In this document: positions 47,896 to 58,970 of the stretch, one piece after another
How the letters are laid out: the number at the start of each line of letters is the position of its first letter
How positions within the stretch are numbered: position 1 is the stretch's first letter
NCBI RefSeq assembly: GCF_030052815.1
Contig: NC_079504.1
Coordinates: forward strand, 84,322,249-84,386,248
DNA length: 64,000 nt
From: Hevea brasiliensis
Lineage: Eukaryota; Streptophyta; Magnoliopsida; Malpighiales; Euphorbiaceae
Reading direction: 5' to 3'
The notes under the pieces: model-generated
Told to the model about the DNA's origin: nothing
Databases searched by the model: none
The model's input: the letters and a program-made list of their open reading frames with translations, nothing else
Translations under genes and position numbers: made by a program

Positions 47896-49667
47896 CACTA
47901 TATTTGCCATTTAGATTGTTGATTATATGATTTAACTGTGTGTTTTGATCATGAGATGAATTATCCATTGCTGGTTGCATTGGATGTGTGGTGGCATGCT
48001 TGAATAACACCATCTTTGGTGCGCCAATTTTGGCTTCCATGGGTGGCTCAAGGTTTGACTTTTTAATTTGCAATTGTTGTATGATGTAAAAGTTCATCCT
48101 ATGTCTAATTAAATTGTTTAATTAGAATTTTAATCACACAGTTAAATTTTGATTCAAATCAGAATTTTAAAAATTATTTGAATGTGATTCAGTTTTGAAT
48201 TTTAAAAGTTGTTTGAATGTGATTCAAATCTGAATTTTTAAAGTTGTTTGAATGATATTTAAATCTAATTTTTTAAAGTTGTTTGAATAATATTCAGATC
48301 TGAATTTTTAAAAATTATTTGAATGTGATTCAAATCTGATTTTTAAAAATTGTTTGAATGTAATTTAAATCTGAATTTTTAAGGTTGTTTGAATGTGATT
48401 CAAATCTGAATTTTTAAATTTGTTTGAATGAGATTCAAATCTAAATTTTTAAATTTATTTGAATCACATTCAAATCCAGATTTTTAAGTTGAATATGAGA
48501 TATTCAATTTAATTTAAGTATGTATGTTTTATTTAATTGTTAAATAGTGATATGCATGATAGATGATCATGGACTATAAAAGACCAATGCGATTGGATTA
48601 TTTCTTTTATGTATCTTTGGGATTGTAAATTAATTTATTTATTTTAATTTATTTTGGGCATGTATTATTAAGGTTGTAATAATTTTTGGGCTGTAATTTC
48701 ATTTATTTAATTCTTGTAAATTCGCCTTGGTATGCCAAGAATTACTTTGTAATATTGGATTGCAAGAAGATCAAGGAGGTCAAGAGCATTGGTGGGACCA
48801 ATGGGAGGAATTCAAGATCAAGTGTTGATTATGTACTCCTTTAGCAACTCTTGTAAAATGAAGGAATGAAATGCACCTAGGAATGCCCTGATTCAATTCT
48901 TAGTGGCTCAGAATTGAATCCCTTAGAAAGTCCATGAACATACCATATTTACTGCTTATCCATAAATGCATGAGATGTATGGGAATGTATGCAATTATAT
49001 GATATATGCATGCTAAATAGATAATGTGCAAAGTGAGACCTTAATAGTAATTAGGATGACCATAAAATCTTCCAAACAAATGATTAAGTTGGAAACTCTA
49101 TAATTAAAGTAATTATAACATGGGCCCTCCATTGGGGCAATTATTTTAAGAAATTTTAAATAGTTGCATAAGATGTAATTAATTTAAGAGATTTTCTTAA
49201 GAATAATTATTAAGCATGAGATGTTGTAAATATATAAATGGTTTTGTGGCCAATATTAGATGTACCTGAGGACATTAAAATTATTTGCATAATTACTAGC
49301 TCAATGGGATCAACTTAACTAATGCAAGATAAAGTCAATAATGGATGTACCTGAGATTTTGAGCATTAGGGGCTATGTAAAGGATTGAACCTCACATGAG
49401 ATGTGATGGGCAAAGAGTTACTCACTTATAGTTTATTGTAATTCCAATAATGGATATACCTGAGGATGATCAATAGAAGTATAAAAATTCAATCACCCAC
49501 TAGAAATCCATCCAACTAGGATTTTCGTTTTTTACTTTGGAAGTGTAGGATTCGCTAAGTTAGTGGGAGGACCAATTTAATTAAAAGACCATAATCATTT
49601 TGGTTAATTACATGATACATTTACTAATTAATCTGATTATTTTCTATAGTTAATTTTCTGATAATAA
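47896..49667 (+). repeat. Copia-2 leader with 35-bp tandem repeats
   Basis: Long non-coding leader before gag. About nine imperfect 35-36-bp units, AATGTGATTCAAATCTGAAT...TTTG, lie at about 48179-48490. Later parts repeat short GATGTACCTGAG-like phrases (49258, 49343, 49456). It matches the Copia-1 leader on both sides of the C1 insertion. The short frame at 47879-48097 (minus) has no support. Confidence 0.85.
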
Positions 49668-49825
49668 TGAGCACAAAACAACCACCACCATCCAATATCC
49701 TTGCAAGCATACTTGATCGCAATAGGTTGACAGGACCTAATCTCTCTGATTGACTAAGAAATTTAAACTTATCCTGAACCTTGAACATATAGAATATGTT
49801 CTAGATTCAAATGTTCCTGATCCCT
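49668..49825 (+). pseudogene. Copia-2 Gag, N-terminal part
   Basis: The ATG at 49668 gives MSTKQPPPSNILASILDRNR, then LTGPNLSD and a stop where Trp is expected (TGA). A one-base loss shortly after shifts the frame, and the rest reads LILNLEHIEYVLDSNVPDP in the next frame. It is cut by a solo copia LTR after the TSD TCCCT. The protein continues at 51943. Confidence 0.85.
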
Positions 49826-51937
49826 TGAAGGAACAGAAGCGTGAAAAACACAAGTTTATACCATTGAATTCAAAAATTTTCACCTAGGGTCGCATGCATC
49901 ATGCAAGATTTATTTTTTTTTCTATTTGATTTCAATGATAAACAACATATTAAAACTCTTTTAATATGTTTTTGGATCTGTATTTACCATTTAAGATTTT
50001 AAAATTAATCAGATTAATTTTAGAACCCTAGATTAAATCAAGAACGATTACACTAACCTCTTGATGCACTGCAGCGTGTCTGCGCCTTTGAGATTCATCT
50101 TCAGGACACCAGATGTTGTCCCTCTAGCTTGTCCACACCAAGAACACCTATGGCAGCCCTTGAACAGCTTCTAAAGCTTTTTCTATTAATTAGAAATTCA
50201 AGTTCTGCCTTTTAAGAGATTAGAGATGTAAACAGGACACTAGAAACAATTTCTAGTGTTCTTCATTCAAGAGATTGATGGCTAATCTCTTTGAATTGAT
50301 GAGAGATGAAGAAGAATAGAGGGAGGGCTGCAAAATGGCGTGACCAAGGAGTGTGGCTGTTAGTTGTATTTTATTTTCTCATAACAACACTTAAATAGCT
50401 AGGTTCACACATTAAACCCTTGCCACATGTCACCCTTTGATTAGCTCTAGGTTTAAGTGACCCAATCACATTGTGCCAAGTGTCAAACCTATATGTAATC
50501 TTGATTTTAATCATCTTACATGATTAAAAAAAAACATTTGGCAAGCTTATGTGTTATGCCATGTGTCACCATCTCATGGTGCCACGTGTCACATTGCAAA
50601 ATGACCAAAATGCCCCTGTGTCTTAATTTTGAGTTCTCAACCCAAAATAATTATTTTTCTTCTTCTAATTAATTTATATCAAATATAAATTAGTTAATTA
50701 ATCTCTATTAATTAATTTCTCATTAATTAAATTTATATTTAAACACTTTAAATATAAATTTAACTTATATTATACTTCCAATAATCTAGATTTGGTTTCA
50801 AGTCATGCTAGGGACTTTGCAAACTAATTGCAAACCAAACCTATTTAATTAATCAATTAAACTCTTTAATTAATTAATTAAATCATATTTAATTAGGTGA
50901 TAACTTGTGTATGTGTGTGACTTACTAGGCTCATCACTAATTGGCAATGAGACATGATATCAACTCTTAATATCATCAGAACTCTTTCTTACCATAAATG
51001 ATTTCTCTAAATCATTTTATGAACCTCATAGACCATGGTTAACACCTAGCATAGCATGCCATGGCCACCCAATTAGTAATAATGTTTACCTTAAATGAAC
51101 CTATAATCATATGTTACCATGCACTAGAATCTCTCTGTTACAAAATCCCAACTCAAGCTGGAGTCATGGTTTATGTCAAACTCCATTTGCTATGAATATT
51201 ATGTTCTCTTTTAATTCCAGTTCTTGATTAAAAAGATTTTCTCATCAGAAACTCTTTTTTGAATAAATCTATCTGTCCTGGCCAGGAACTTGAAACATCA
51301 AGAACAATTAAATGAACGTAGGATTTTATCTCTATTTACTTAAAGGAACAGATTCCATCTTGATCAACACCTACCTCCATATATAACTAGTAGGAGCCAA
51401 CACATGCCCATATACCCATACACAGTACAAGTATGAAAGCAGTATCAAACTCAAACTACCTATATACAAGATAACTTTGCTATCTCAGGTCTAAAGATTA
51501 TATGCACTGATATGATTTATGACAAAACATTGACAAGAGTAAACTCCATGTGCTTGCCATAAGTGTCACTGGTTCGGCCTACTTATCATTTATAAGTGCC
51601 TATCATGTTTGTTATATGGCATGAGACTCACCATTCCATCTTATTTATATCTCATATAAATAACTTGGGAACAAACATGAATACAATCTTTCTGGATAAG
51701 TCATGTCCTTATTATGAAGTATCCTCGATTGTGAACCTATTTATGATGCTTCGTGCTAGAAATATTGTCACTCATATTCTTAACAACTTAAGAATAATAT
51801 TTCTAACAAAATATCAATGGACCTTTTCTATTACACATAAATATATTATGTAAACGGAAAAGTGGAAATGCCTTTTATTAATAAAAATATGTACAAGATA
51901 CATACTAAATGATATGCTCTAGGGTATACTACTAACA
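49826..51937 (-). mobile_element. Solo copia LTR (2,112 bp) inserted in Copia-2 gag
   Basis: On the plus strand it runs TGAAGGAACAGAAGCG to ATACTACTAACA, the reverse complement of the LTR. An exact TSD TCCCT lies at 49821-49825 and 51938-51942. It sits opposite in direction to its host. The LTR end segment (ACACAAGTTTATACCATTGA) is closest to the solo LTR at 1003-3108. The antisense open frame appears here on the plus strand (51596-51853). Confidence 0.95.
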
Positions 51938-51942
51938 TCCCT

Positions 51943-52612
51943 TACCTCCAGAGGCCACTCAAGAGGAACATGAAACTTTGGACAAGTGGAAGGAGCATGA
52001 TATGAGAGCTAAGTGTTACATGCTTGCTTCCATGAGTAATGAGTTATAGAAGCAGCATGAAAACATGCAGAGTGCAAGTGAGATCCTCCTTCACCTACAA
52101 GAGTTGTATGGTGAGCACAGCAGGAATGCTAGGTATGAGATATCTAGACAGTTATTTCGCATGAGGATGTCTGAGGGACAAAATGTTGGGGATTATGACC
52201 ATAACATGATTCGACTGATTGAGCAGTTGGAACATCTTGATTTCAACATGGATTTCCAACTACAGACGGATTTGATCCTTCAGTCCCTTCCTGAGTTTTT
52301 TGGGAATTTTGTGACAAATTTCCATATAACTAAACAGGAATGCACCTTAGCTGGTTTACTCAACATGCTAGTTATTGCCCAAAAAAAAAATATGTTGGGC
52401 AATAAAGGAAAAGAGGTAGCTTTGATTGTATCTTCTTCTACTGGAAAGTCCAACAAGAAGAAGGGCAATAAGAAAAAGAAATCTCAGATTCCTGGTCCTT
52501 CCAAGAAAATAGCTAAACAGAAAAGGAAGATTAAAGCTGAAGAAGGGAAAGGAAAGTGTTTCCACTGCTAGAAGGATGGGCACTGGAATAGGAACTGCCC
52601 AGAGTATAGCAA
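51943..52612 (+). pseudogene. Copia-2 Gag, main part, ending in a broken zinc knuckle
   Basis: Reads PPEATQEEHETLDKWKEHDM, then RAKCYMLASMSNEL and a stop, then a 168-codon open stretch (52065-52571). This has ELYGEHSRNARYEISRQLFR, VGDYDHNMIRLIEQLEHLDF and LQTDLILQSLPEFFGNFVTN, the usual UBN2-type copia gag core, then a Lys-rich linker. The zinc knuckle is CFHC, a stop, then KDGHWNRNC, so the CX2CX4HX4C pattern is whole except that the first X after CFHC is TAG. Only about a dozen codons follow before the integrase side begins. Confidence 0.88.
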
Positions 52613-53448
52613 TATAAAATAATGCAATGCCATTGTGAAAATCAACTCAAGTTCAAAATATATTTAGCACTTAAGGTTATGTCATGTTGCAGAAGATAGG
52701 ATTACAAAATTAAGAAAATGGGGATTTTATCCTCATTGGGCTCTGAGCTTAGTCCAACTTGTGAATCTTGCCTTCAGGCCAAAATGACTAGATCACCCTT
52801 TGTTAGACAAGGGCTAAGGGCTGAAAATATTTTAGAGCTAATACATAGTGATGTATGTGGTCCATTTAAGGGAATGGCTAGAGGCGGTTTTCATTACTTT
52901 ATTACCTTTACTGATGATAAATCAAGGTTTGGGTATTTGTATTTGATGAAATACAAACATGAATCCTTTGAACAGTTCAAAGAATTTAAATCTGAAGTAG
53001 AAAATCAAACAGAAAAGAGTATTAAAGCTCTTCGATCAGATTGTGGAGGTGAATATTTGAGTGCTAAATTTGATAAATACTTGAGAGAGCACGGCATTGT
53101 TTCCCAGCTAACTCCTCCAGGAACGCCACAGCTGAATGGTGTATCTAAAAGGAGAAATCGTACCCTATTGGATATGGTACGTAGTATGATGAGCTATACT
53201 GATATGCCAATCTCCTTTTGGGGATTTGCATTAGAATCAGCTTTGTATATTCTGAATAAGATTCCATCAAAATCAGTTTCTTCCACACCTTATGAGATAT
53301 GGCATGGAAGAAAATCAAGTCTTAAGCATGTTAAGATTTAGGGTTATCTAGCTTATATCAAAAAGCTGAACACTGATAAATTAGAAACCAAATCAGAAAA
53401 GGGTCGATTTATTGGATATCCAAAAGATAGTTTTGGATATTATTTTAT
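52613..53448 (+). pseudogene. Copia-2 integrase; protease missing upstream
   Basis: The pre-integrase domain (HLRLCHVAEDRITKLRKWGF, then CESCLQAKMTRSPF) follows the gag end almost at once. The protease, normally between the two, is absent. The core has IHSDVCGPF, FHYFITFTDDKSRFGYLYLM and LRSDCGGEYL. The residue 35 positions after that Asp is Lys in NGVSKRRNRTL, where the catalytic Glu of the DDE triad belongs. The C-terminal part reaches STPYEIWHGRKSSLKHVKI and a stop. A frameshift then lies before 53449. It cannot carry out integration. Confidence 0.9.
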
Positions 53449-55311
53449 TTGCCTACATCACAAAAGGTTGCGGTGAGTAGAGATACCATATTTCTTGAAC
53501 AACGGTTTGTTCAAGAAGGAGGCAAAGGAAGACAAATAAAGTTGGAATTGGAGAATTCTTATCAACCAATAGATCAGATGGATATAGATCCATCTAGTCA
53601 ACCTACACCCATTGATGAAACATCTATAGCTATTCCTCGTAGAACAACTAGGGTATCTCACCCATCAGTGAGATATGGTTTCCTTCATGAAGAAGAACAA
53701 GAGTTGTCTACTCATGAAGAAGTAGATCATGGAGATGATCCACTTACCTATGAAGAAGCTATATCAGATATAGAATCTTCAAAATGGATTGATGCTATGA
53801 AATCTGAAATTGATTCCATGTATAAGAATCAAGTTTGGGATCTTGTTGACCCACCTGAAGGTATTGTACTTATAGGAAACAAATGGGTTTTCAAGAAGAA
53901 AATTGGTTTTGATGGAAAGGTAGAGACCTATAAGGTAAGGCTAGTAGCGAAAGGGTTTTGCTAAAGGCAAGGAATCGACTATGAGGAGACTTTCTCGCCT
54001 GTTGCCATGCTTAAATCAATTGGGATTCTATTAGCAATAGCTGCATATTATGATTATGAGATTTGGCAGATGGATGTCAAAATAGCTTTTCGCAATGGAT
54101 ACATTGAAGAAAACATTTTCATGGAACAACCTAGGGGTTTTGAATCCCAAGATGGTTCTAAGGTATGTAAGCTAAAGCGATCCATTTATGGGTTGAAGCA
54201 AGCTTCGAGGAGTTGGAACATCCGTTTTGATGAAGCCATTAAATCATTTGGTTTTATCAAAAATGAGGATGAGCCATGTGTATATAAGAAGGTTAGTGAC
54301 AGTGCTATCACTTTCCTTATCTTATATGTGGATGACATACTATTAATGGGTAATGACACAGGTATGTTGACAATTGTAAAGGTATGGTTGTCAAAAACAT
54401 TCTCCATGAAAGACTTAGGGGAGGCAACATATATTCTTGGGATTCGCATCCATAGAGATAGAGCAAAAAGAATAATTGGTTTATCCCAAAGTCTATACTT
54501 GGAAAAGGTGTTAAAGAGGTTTAACATGCTTGATTCCAAGAGAGGATTGTTACCAGTGAGACATGGTATCCACCTTTCTAAAGAGATGTCTCCAAAGACA
54601 CCTGAAGAAAGAGATAAAATGGCCAGAATTCCATATGCTTCAGCTATTGGAAGTTTAATGTATGCAGTATTGTGTACTAGGCCGAATATCGCATATGCTG
54701 TTAGTTTGACTAGCAGGTATCAATCCAATCCAGGTTTGGAACACTGGATAGCTGTCAAGAATATCCTTAGGTACTTGAGAAGAACTTAGGATTTATTCTT
54801 GATCTATGGAGGTGGAGACTTACAATTGGATGGTTATACTGATTTTGATTTCCAATCAGATATCCACGATAGAAAGTCTACCTCTGGATATGTGTTCATT
54901 TATAATGGAGGTGCAGTCAGTTGGAAGAGTTCCAAATAGAGCACGACTGCAGATTCTACTACAGAGGCTGAGTATATTGCTACATCAGATGCTGCAAAGG
55001 AAGCTGTTTGGATAAAGAAGTTCGTGAAAGAACTTGCATTAGTTCCTTCCATTGAGTCAGCAGTTCCACTACACTGTGACAACAATGGAGCAGTCATACA
55101 GGCTAAGGAACCCAGGTCTCATAAAAAATCCAAACACATAGAAAGGCACTACCATATTATCAGAGAAATAGTTGGGCGAGGCGATGTAACCATACAGAAA
55201 ATAGCATTAGCTGAAAATCCAGCTGATCCATTCACTAAGCTTATGTCACAGACTCAACTAGACCGACATCTTAAGAAGATGGGTCTAAGATATTGTAATG
55301 AATGGCTCTAG
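53449..55311 (+). pseudogene. Copia-2 reverse transcriptase and RNase H
   Basis: One frame throughout with three in-frame stops (53962, 54787 and 54937). RT starts with EAISDIESSKWIDAMKSEID and NKWVFKKKIGFDGKVETYK. The first stop is at Gln of the GFTQR motif. QMDVKIAFRNGY (catalytic Asp), CKLKRSIYGLKQASRSWN and LILYVDDILLMG (YVDD intact) follow, then IPYASAIGSLMYAVLCTRPN. RNase H has [39 protein letters not shown] and KHIERHYHIIREIV. The final open piece is 55024-55311, ending shortly before the purine tract. The enzyme pair would make element DNA; it is dead here because of the stops. Confidence 0.92.
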
Positions 55312-55325
55312 TGCTAGTGGGAGAT
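55312..55325 (+). other. Polypurine tract of Copia-2
   Basis: GCTAGTGGGAGAT directly precedes the 3' LTR at 55326, right after the RNase H stop. This is the usual copia arrangement. Confidence 0.8.
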
Positions 55326-57425
55326 TGTTAGTAGTATGCTCTAGAGCATATCATTTAGTATGTATCTTGTACATGTTTTTATTAATAAAAGGCATTTCCA
55401 CTTTTCCGTTTACATAATATATTTATGTGTAATAGAAAAGGTCCATTGATATTTTGTTAGAAATTATATTCTTAAGTTATTAAGAATATGAGTGACATTA
55501 TTTCTAGTACAAAGTATCATAAATAGGTTCACAATCGAGGATACTTCATAATAAGGACATAACTTATCCAGAAAGATTGTATTCATGTTTGTTCCCAAGT
55601 TATTTATATGAGATATAAATGAGATGGAATGGTGAGTCTCATGCCATATGACAAACATGATAGGCACTTATAAATAATAAGTAGGCCGAACCAGTGACAC
55701 TTATGACAAGCACATGGAGTTTACTCTTGTCAATACATTGTCATAAATCATATCAGTGCATATAATCTTTAGACCTGAGATAGCACAGTTATCTTGTATA
55801 TAGATAGTTTGATTTTGATACTACTTTCATACTTGTACTGTGTATGGGTATATGGGCATGTGTTGGCTCCTACTAGTTATATATAGAGATAGGTGTTGAT
55901 CAAGATGGAATCTGTTCCTCTAAGTAAATAGAGATAAAATCCTATGTTCATTTAATTGTTTTTTATGTTTCAAGTTCTTTGCCATGACAGATAAATTTAT
56001 TCAGAAAAGAGTTTCTGATGAGAAAATCTTTTATTCAAGAACTGGAATTAAAAGAGAACATAATATTCATAGCAAATGGAGTTTGACATAAACCATGACT
56101 CCAGCTTGAGTTGGGATTTTGTAACAGAGAGATTCTAGTGCATGGTAACATATGATTATAGGTTCATTGAAAGTAAACCTTATTACTAATTGGGTAGCCA
56201 TGGCATGCTACGCTAGGTGTTAACCATGGTCTATGAGGTGCATAAAATGATTTAGAGAAATCATTTATGGTAAGAAAGAGTTCTGATGATATTAAGAGTT
56301 GATATCATATCTCATTGCCAATTAGTGATGAGCCTAGTAAGTCACACACATACACAAGTTATCACCTAATTAAATATGATTTAATTAATTAATTAAAGAG
56401 TTTAATTGATTAATTAAATAGGTTTGGTTTGCAATTAGATTGCAAAGTCCCTAGCATGACTTGAAATCAAATCTAGATTATTGGATGTATAGTATAAGTT
56501 AAATTTATATTTAAAGTGTTTAAATATGAATTTAATTAATGAGAATTTAATTAATAGAGATTAATTAATTAATTTATATTTGATATAAATTGATTAAAAG
56601 AAGAGAAATAATTATTTTGGGTTAAGAACTCAAAATTAAGATACAGGAGCATTTTGGTCATTTCACAGGGTGACATGTGGCACCATGAGATGGTGACACA
56701 TGGAATTACACATAAGCTTGCCAAATGTCTTTTAATCATGTAAGATGATTAAAATTAAGATTAAATATAGGTTTGACACTTGGCACAATATGATTGGGTC
56801 AATTAAACCTAGAACCAATCAGAGGGTGACATGTGGTAAGGGTTTAATGTGTTGACCTAGCTATATAAGTGTTGTTATGAAAAAAAATAACACAACTAGC
56901 AGCTCCTCATCCTTGGTGCCACCACCCAAGAGTCTCCCTTCTCTTTCTCTTCATCTTTCATCTATTCCAAGAGATTAGCAAACAATCTCTTAAATAAAAA
57001 TACTAGAAATTGTTTCTAGTGTCCTGTTTACATCTTTAATCTCTTAAAAGGCAAAACTTGATTTTGTAATTAATAGAAAAAGCTTTAGAAGCTGTTCAAG
57101 GGCTGCCATAGGTGAACATGGTGTGGACAAACTAGAGGGACAACATTTGGTGTCTTGAAAGACGCATCTGAAAGGCACAAATACACTGCAGTGCATCAAG
57201 AGGTTAGTGTGTTTGTTCGTGATCTCATCTAGGGTTCTAAAATTAATTTGATTAATTTTTAAAATCTTAAATGGCAAATACAGATCCAAAAACATATTAA
57301 AAGAGTTTTAATATGTTGTTTATCATTGAAATCAAATAGATAAAAATAAATCTTGCATGATGCATGTGACCCTAGGTGAAAATTTTTTAATATAAACTTG
57401 ATTTTTTCACGCTTTCGTTCCTTCA
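55326..57425 (+). repeat. 3' LTR of Copia-2 (2,100 bp), uninterrupted
   Basis: TGTTAGTAGTATGCTCTAGA to CGCTTTCGTTCCTTCA, with canonical ends. A TATA box, TATATAAG, is at 56862-56869 and a 12-bp stem hairpin at 57291-57317. It is the best reference copy of this LTR in the window. Frames at 55464-55667 and 57044-57459 (minus) have no known domain. Confidence 0.95.
56862..56869 (+). promoter_or_regulatory. TATA box of the Copia-2 3' LTR
   Basis: TATATAAG in the same context as the 5' LTR (GACCTAGC before it, TGTTGTTATG after it). Confidence 0.6.
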
Positions 57426-57430
57426 CTATC

Positions 57431-57890
57431 TTCCTCTGACAAGCCTGCATATGATACAAGGCTCACATTCTCTTTTAATCAAAGCTAGTTCTTCATATAT
57501 CTTCTAAGCCCACTCATTTTTTTAGGATCTTAGCTTATAGCATCACTCTTAAGAATATGAGCTCTTGCTTAATGGATAGCATTGCTTTAGTCCCATACAC
57601 TAAAGACAATGGGGTTGCCCCCGTGGATGTCCTTGTAGTATTACGATAACCTTAAAGAACAGGGAGTTTTTCAGGCCAATCCTTATATGTTTTGAATATT
57701 TTTTTTTCCAACTAGAACCTTTCCATTCATATGGGGACCACACATTCTTGCATGTACTTCTTTCATTATTTGCTCAGCCTATTTTTCTATCACGTATAAG
57801 AGTTTGTAGAATTGCCCCCCATCTATAGTAAGTTGAGTGGCTAATCTATGAATTGTTGCTCTATCTCTTTTGTAGGCTTATTGCGAGTAT
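57431..57890 (-). pseudogene. C1 integrase, N-terminal and core remnants
   Basis: The minus strand, from the right, reads RDRATIHRLATQLTIDGGAI, then AEQIMKEVHARMCGPHMNGK (the His-Cys zinc side of a Tat-type integrase). After a gap comes DWPEKLP and TRTSTGATPLSLVYGTKAM, then LYHMQACQRKI just at the Copia-2 border. The tail continues at 22271. Most of the catalytic core between the zinc side and DWPEKLP is missing, and frameshifts and stops are frequent. Confidence 0.8.
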
Positions 57891-58970
57891 TCTCTCACTT
57901 TCAGAGACCTCCTTATGTTTTCATATCATTTTCCTTCTCCCTCTTGGTCCACATGTGCTACTATTAATCCTTCATAGCATGAAATTTTACTCCTCATTAG
58001 GATAACTAACTAATTTAACTTTTGATCATTCTTTTCCTATGGGGACACTAGCATGGCTTGGGAATTGGCCATCTAATTTTAAGCTTGAGGCATGTGTTTC
58101 TTGGTACTTTGTTAACAAGGCTATAAATTTATCTCTTTCTTATTAGGTTAAATCTTCAGCTAACTTAATGTCTTTAGGATTATTTGGTGTATCCAAATTA
58201 ATAAAGATCGATTTTGATACATTAATAGAAACTGATTCTAAATGATTATGAATGCCATGCGTATGCCTATTAGTATAAACATCAAATAAGTAAGCAGAAA
58301 GACTAGTTATATCAGTAATTTTTGCCTCAAAATCTTCATCAAGTACATCAGAAATGGAAACATCAGTATCACCACTGTGAGCATTACAAAAGATAAACTC
58401 AAACTTAGGAGTGTAACTTTAGGTTCTTGGCTTCCATGCAGTCTTTAGATCAATGGTGCTGATTTTCTGCTCTAATTCTTTCACATGTGGTAACCCCTAA
58501 TCATATGTCAAGGTAATTGCCCCCTTTTTCAAGAACTTAGGAGGCTTTGGCTCTTCTTCCTTTTCTGTTAGCTCATAGCCCAAACCATGACTTGTGATCT
58601 GCCCCTTCATCTCAAGAAAAGTCACCAGATCATTTATACTTTCTCCTAGGCCTATGCTAAGAAAAAACTTCAGCCGTTTCTTCAAAGTAGCCACTTTTAG
58701 ATCCATCTAGTTCTTATAGATCCCAACAACTTGAAAATCAGACACCAGTGGAACTGAACCATCTAGTTGTAATGTAACTGTCTCCTCATCAGAATCAGTC
58801 CAAACATCCAAAGGACCCTTATCATAGCTAGAATCATCACAAATGTCAATAAACATTATAGACTGAGGTTCATTGGGCTTTTGGATGGGTTGGATACGTT
58901 CATTGGGCTTTTGGATGGGTTGGATAAAGTCAATAATTCTGTTAGGGTTATTTGGTGTGATGGAGATCAT
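57891..58970 (-). pseudogene. C1 segment upstream of RT (protease-RT linker)
   Basis: Minus-strand frames 58707-58970 and 58497-58706 are one frame with a single stop between. They contain DVWTDSDEETVTLQLDGSVP, LKFFLSIGLGESINDLVTFL and ITSHGLGYELTEKEEEPKPP. Further left comes FINLDTPNNPKDIKLAEDLT, two stops and ERDKFIALLTKYQETHA, which resembles the segment just before RT in Tat/Ogre pol. After that the RT signature motifs are absent, and integrase sequence appears within about 250 bases, so RT and most of RNase H appear deleted. A 30-bp tandem duplication (58868-58927) repeats IQPIQKPNER. Confidence 0.65.

Larger units (their letters stand above)
22272..57425 (+). mobile_element. Copia-2, Ty1/copia element with three nested insertions
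   Basis: A 5' LTR (22272-23854 and 47387-47881), primer-binding site, leader, gag, integrase, RT/RNase H, purine tract and 3' LTR (55326-57425) all lie on the plus strand. It is inserted in the C1 integrase gene. The flanks ATATC (22267-22271) and CTATC (57426-57430) match at four of five bases, consistent with one later mutation. Gag style (EHDMRAKCYMLASMSNEL, MRMSEGQNVGDY) suggests the broad Tork/Angela side of Ty1/copia; the lineage is not settled. The protease is missing and several stops are present, so it is non-autonomous. Confidence 0.93.

Noticed and set aside
54186..54539. 117-codon frame antisense to the Copia-2 RT
   Set aside because: It is a shadow of the RT frame, which has clear catalytic motifs.
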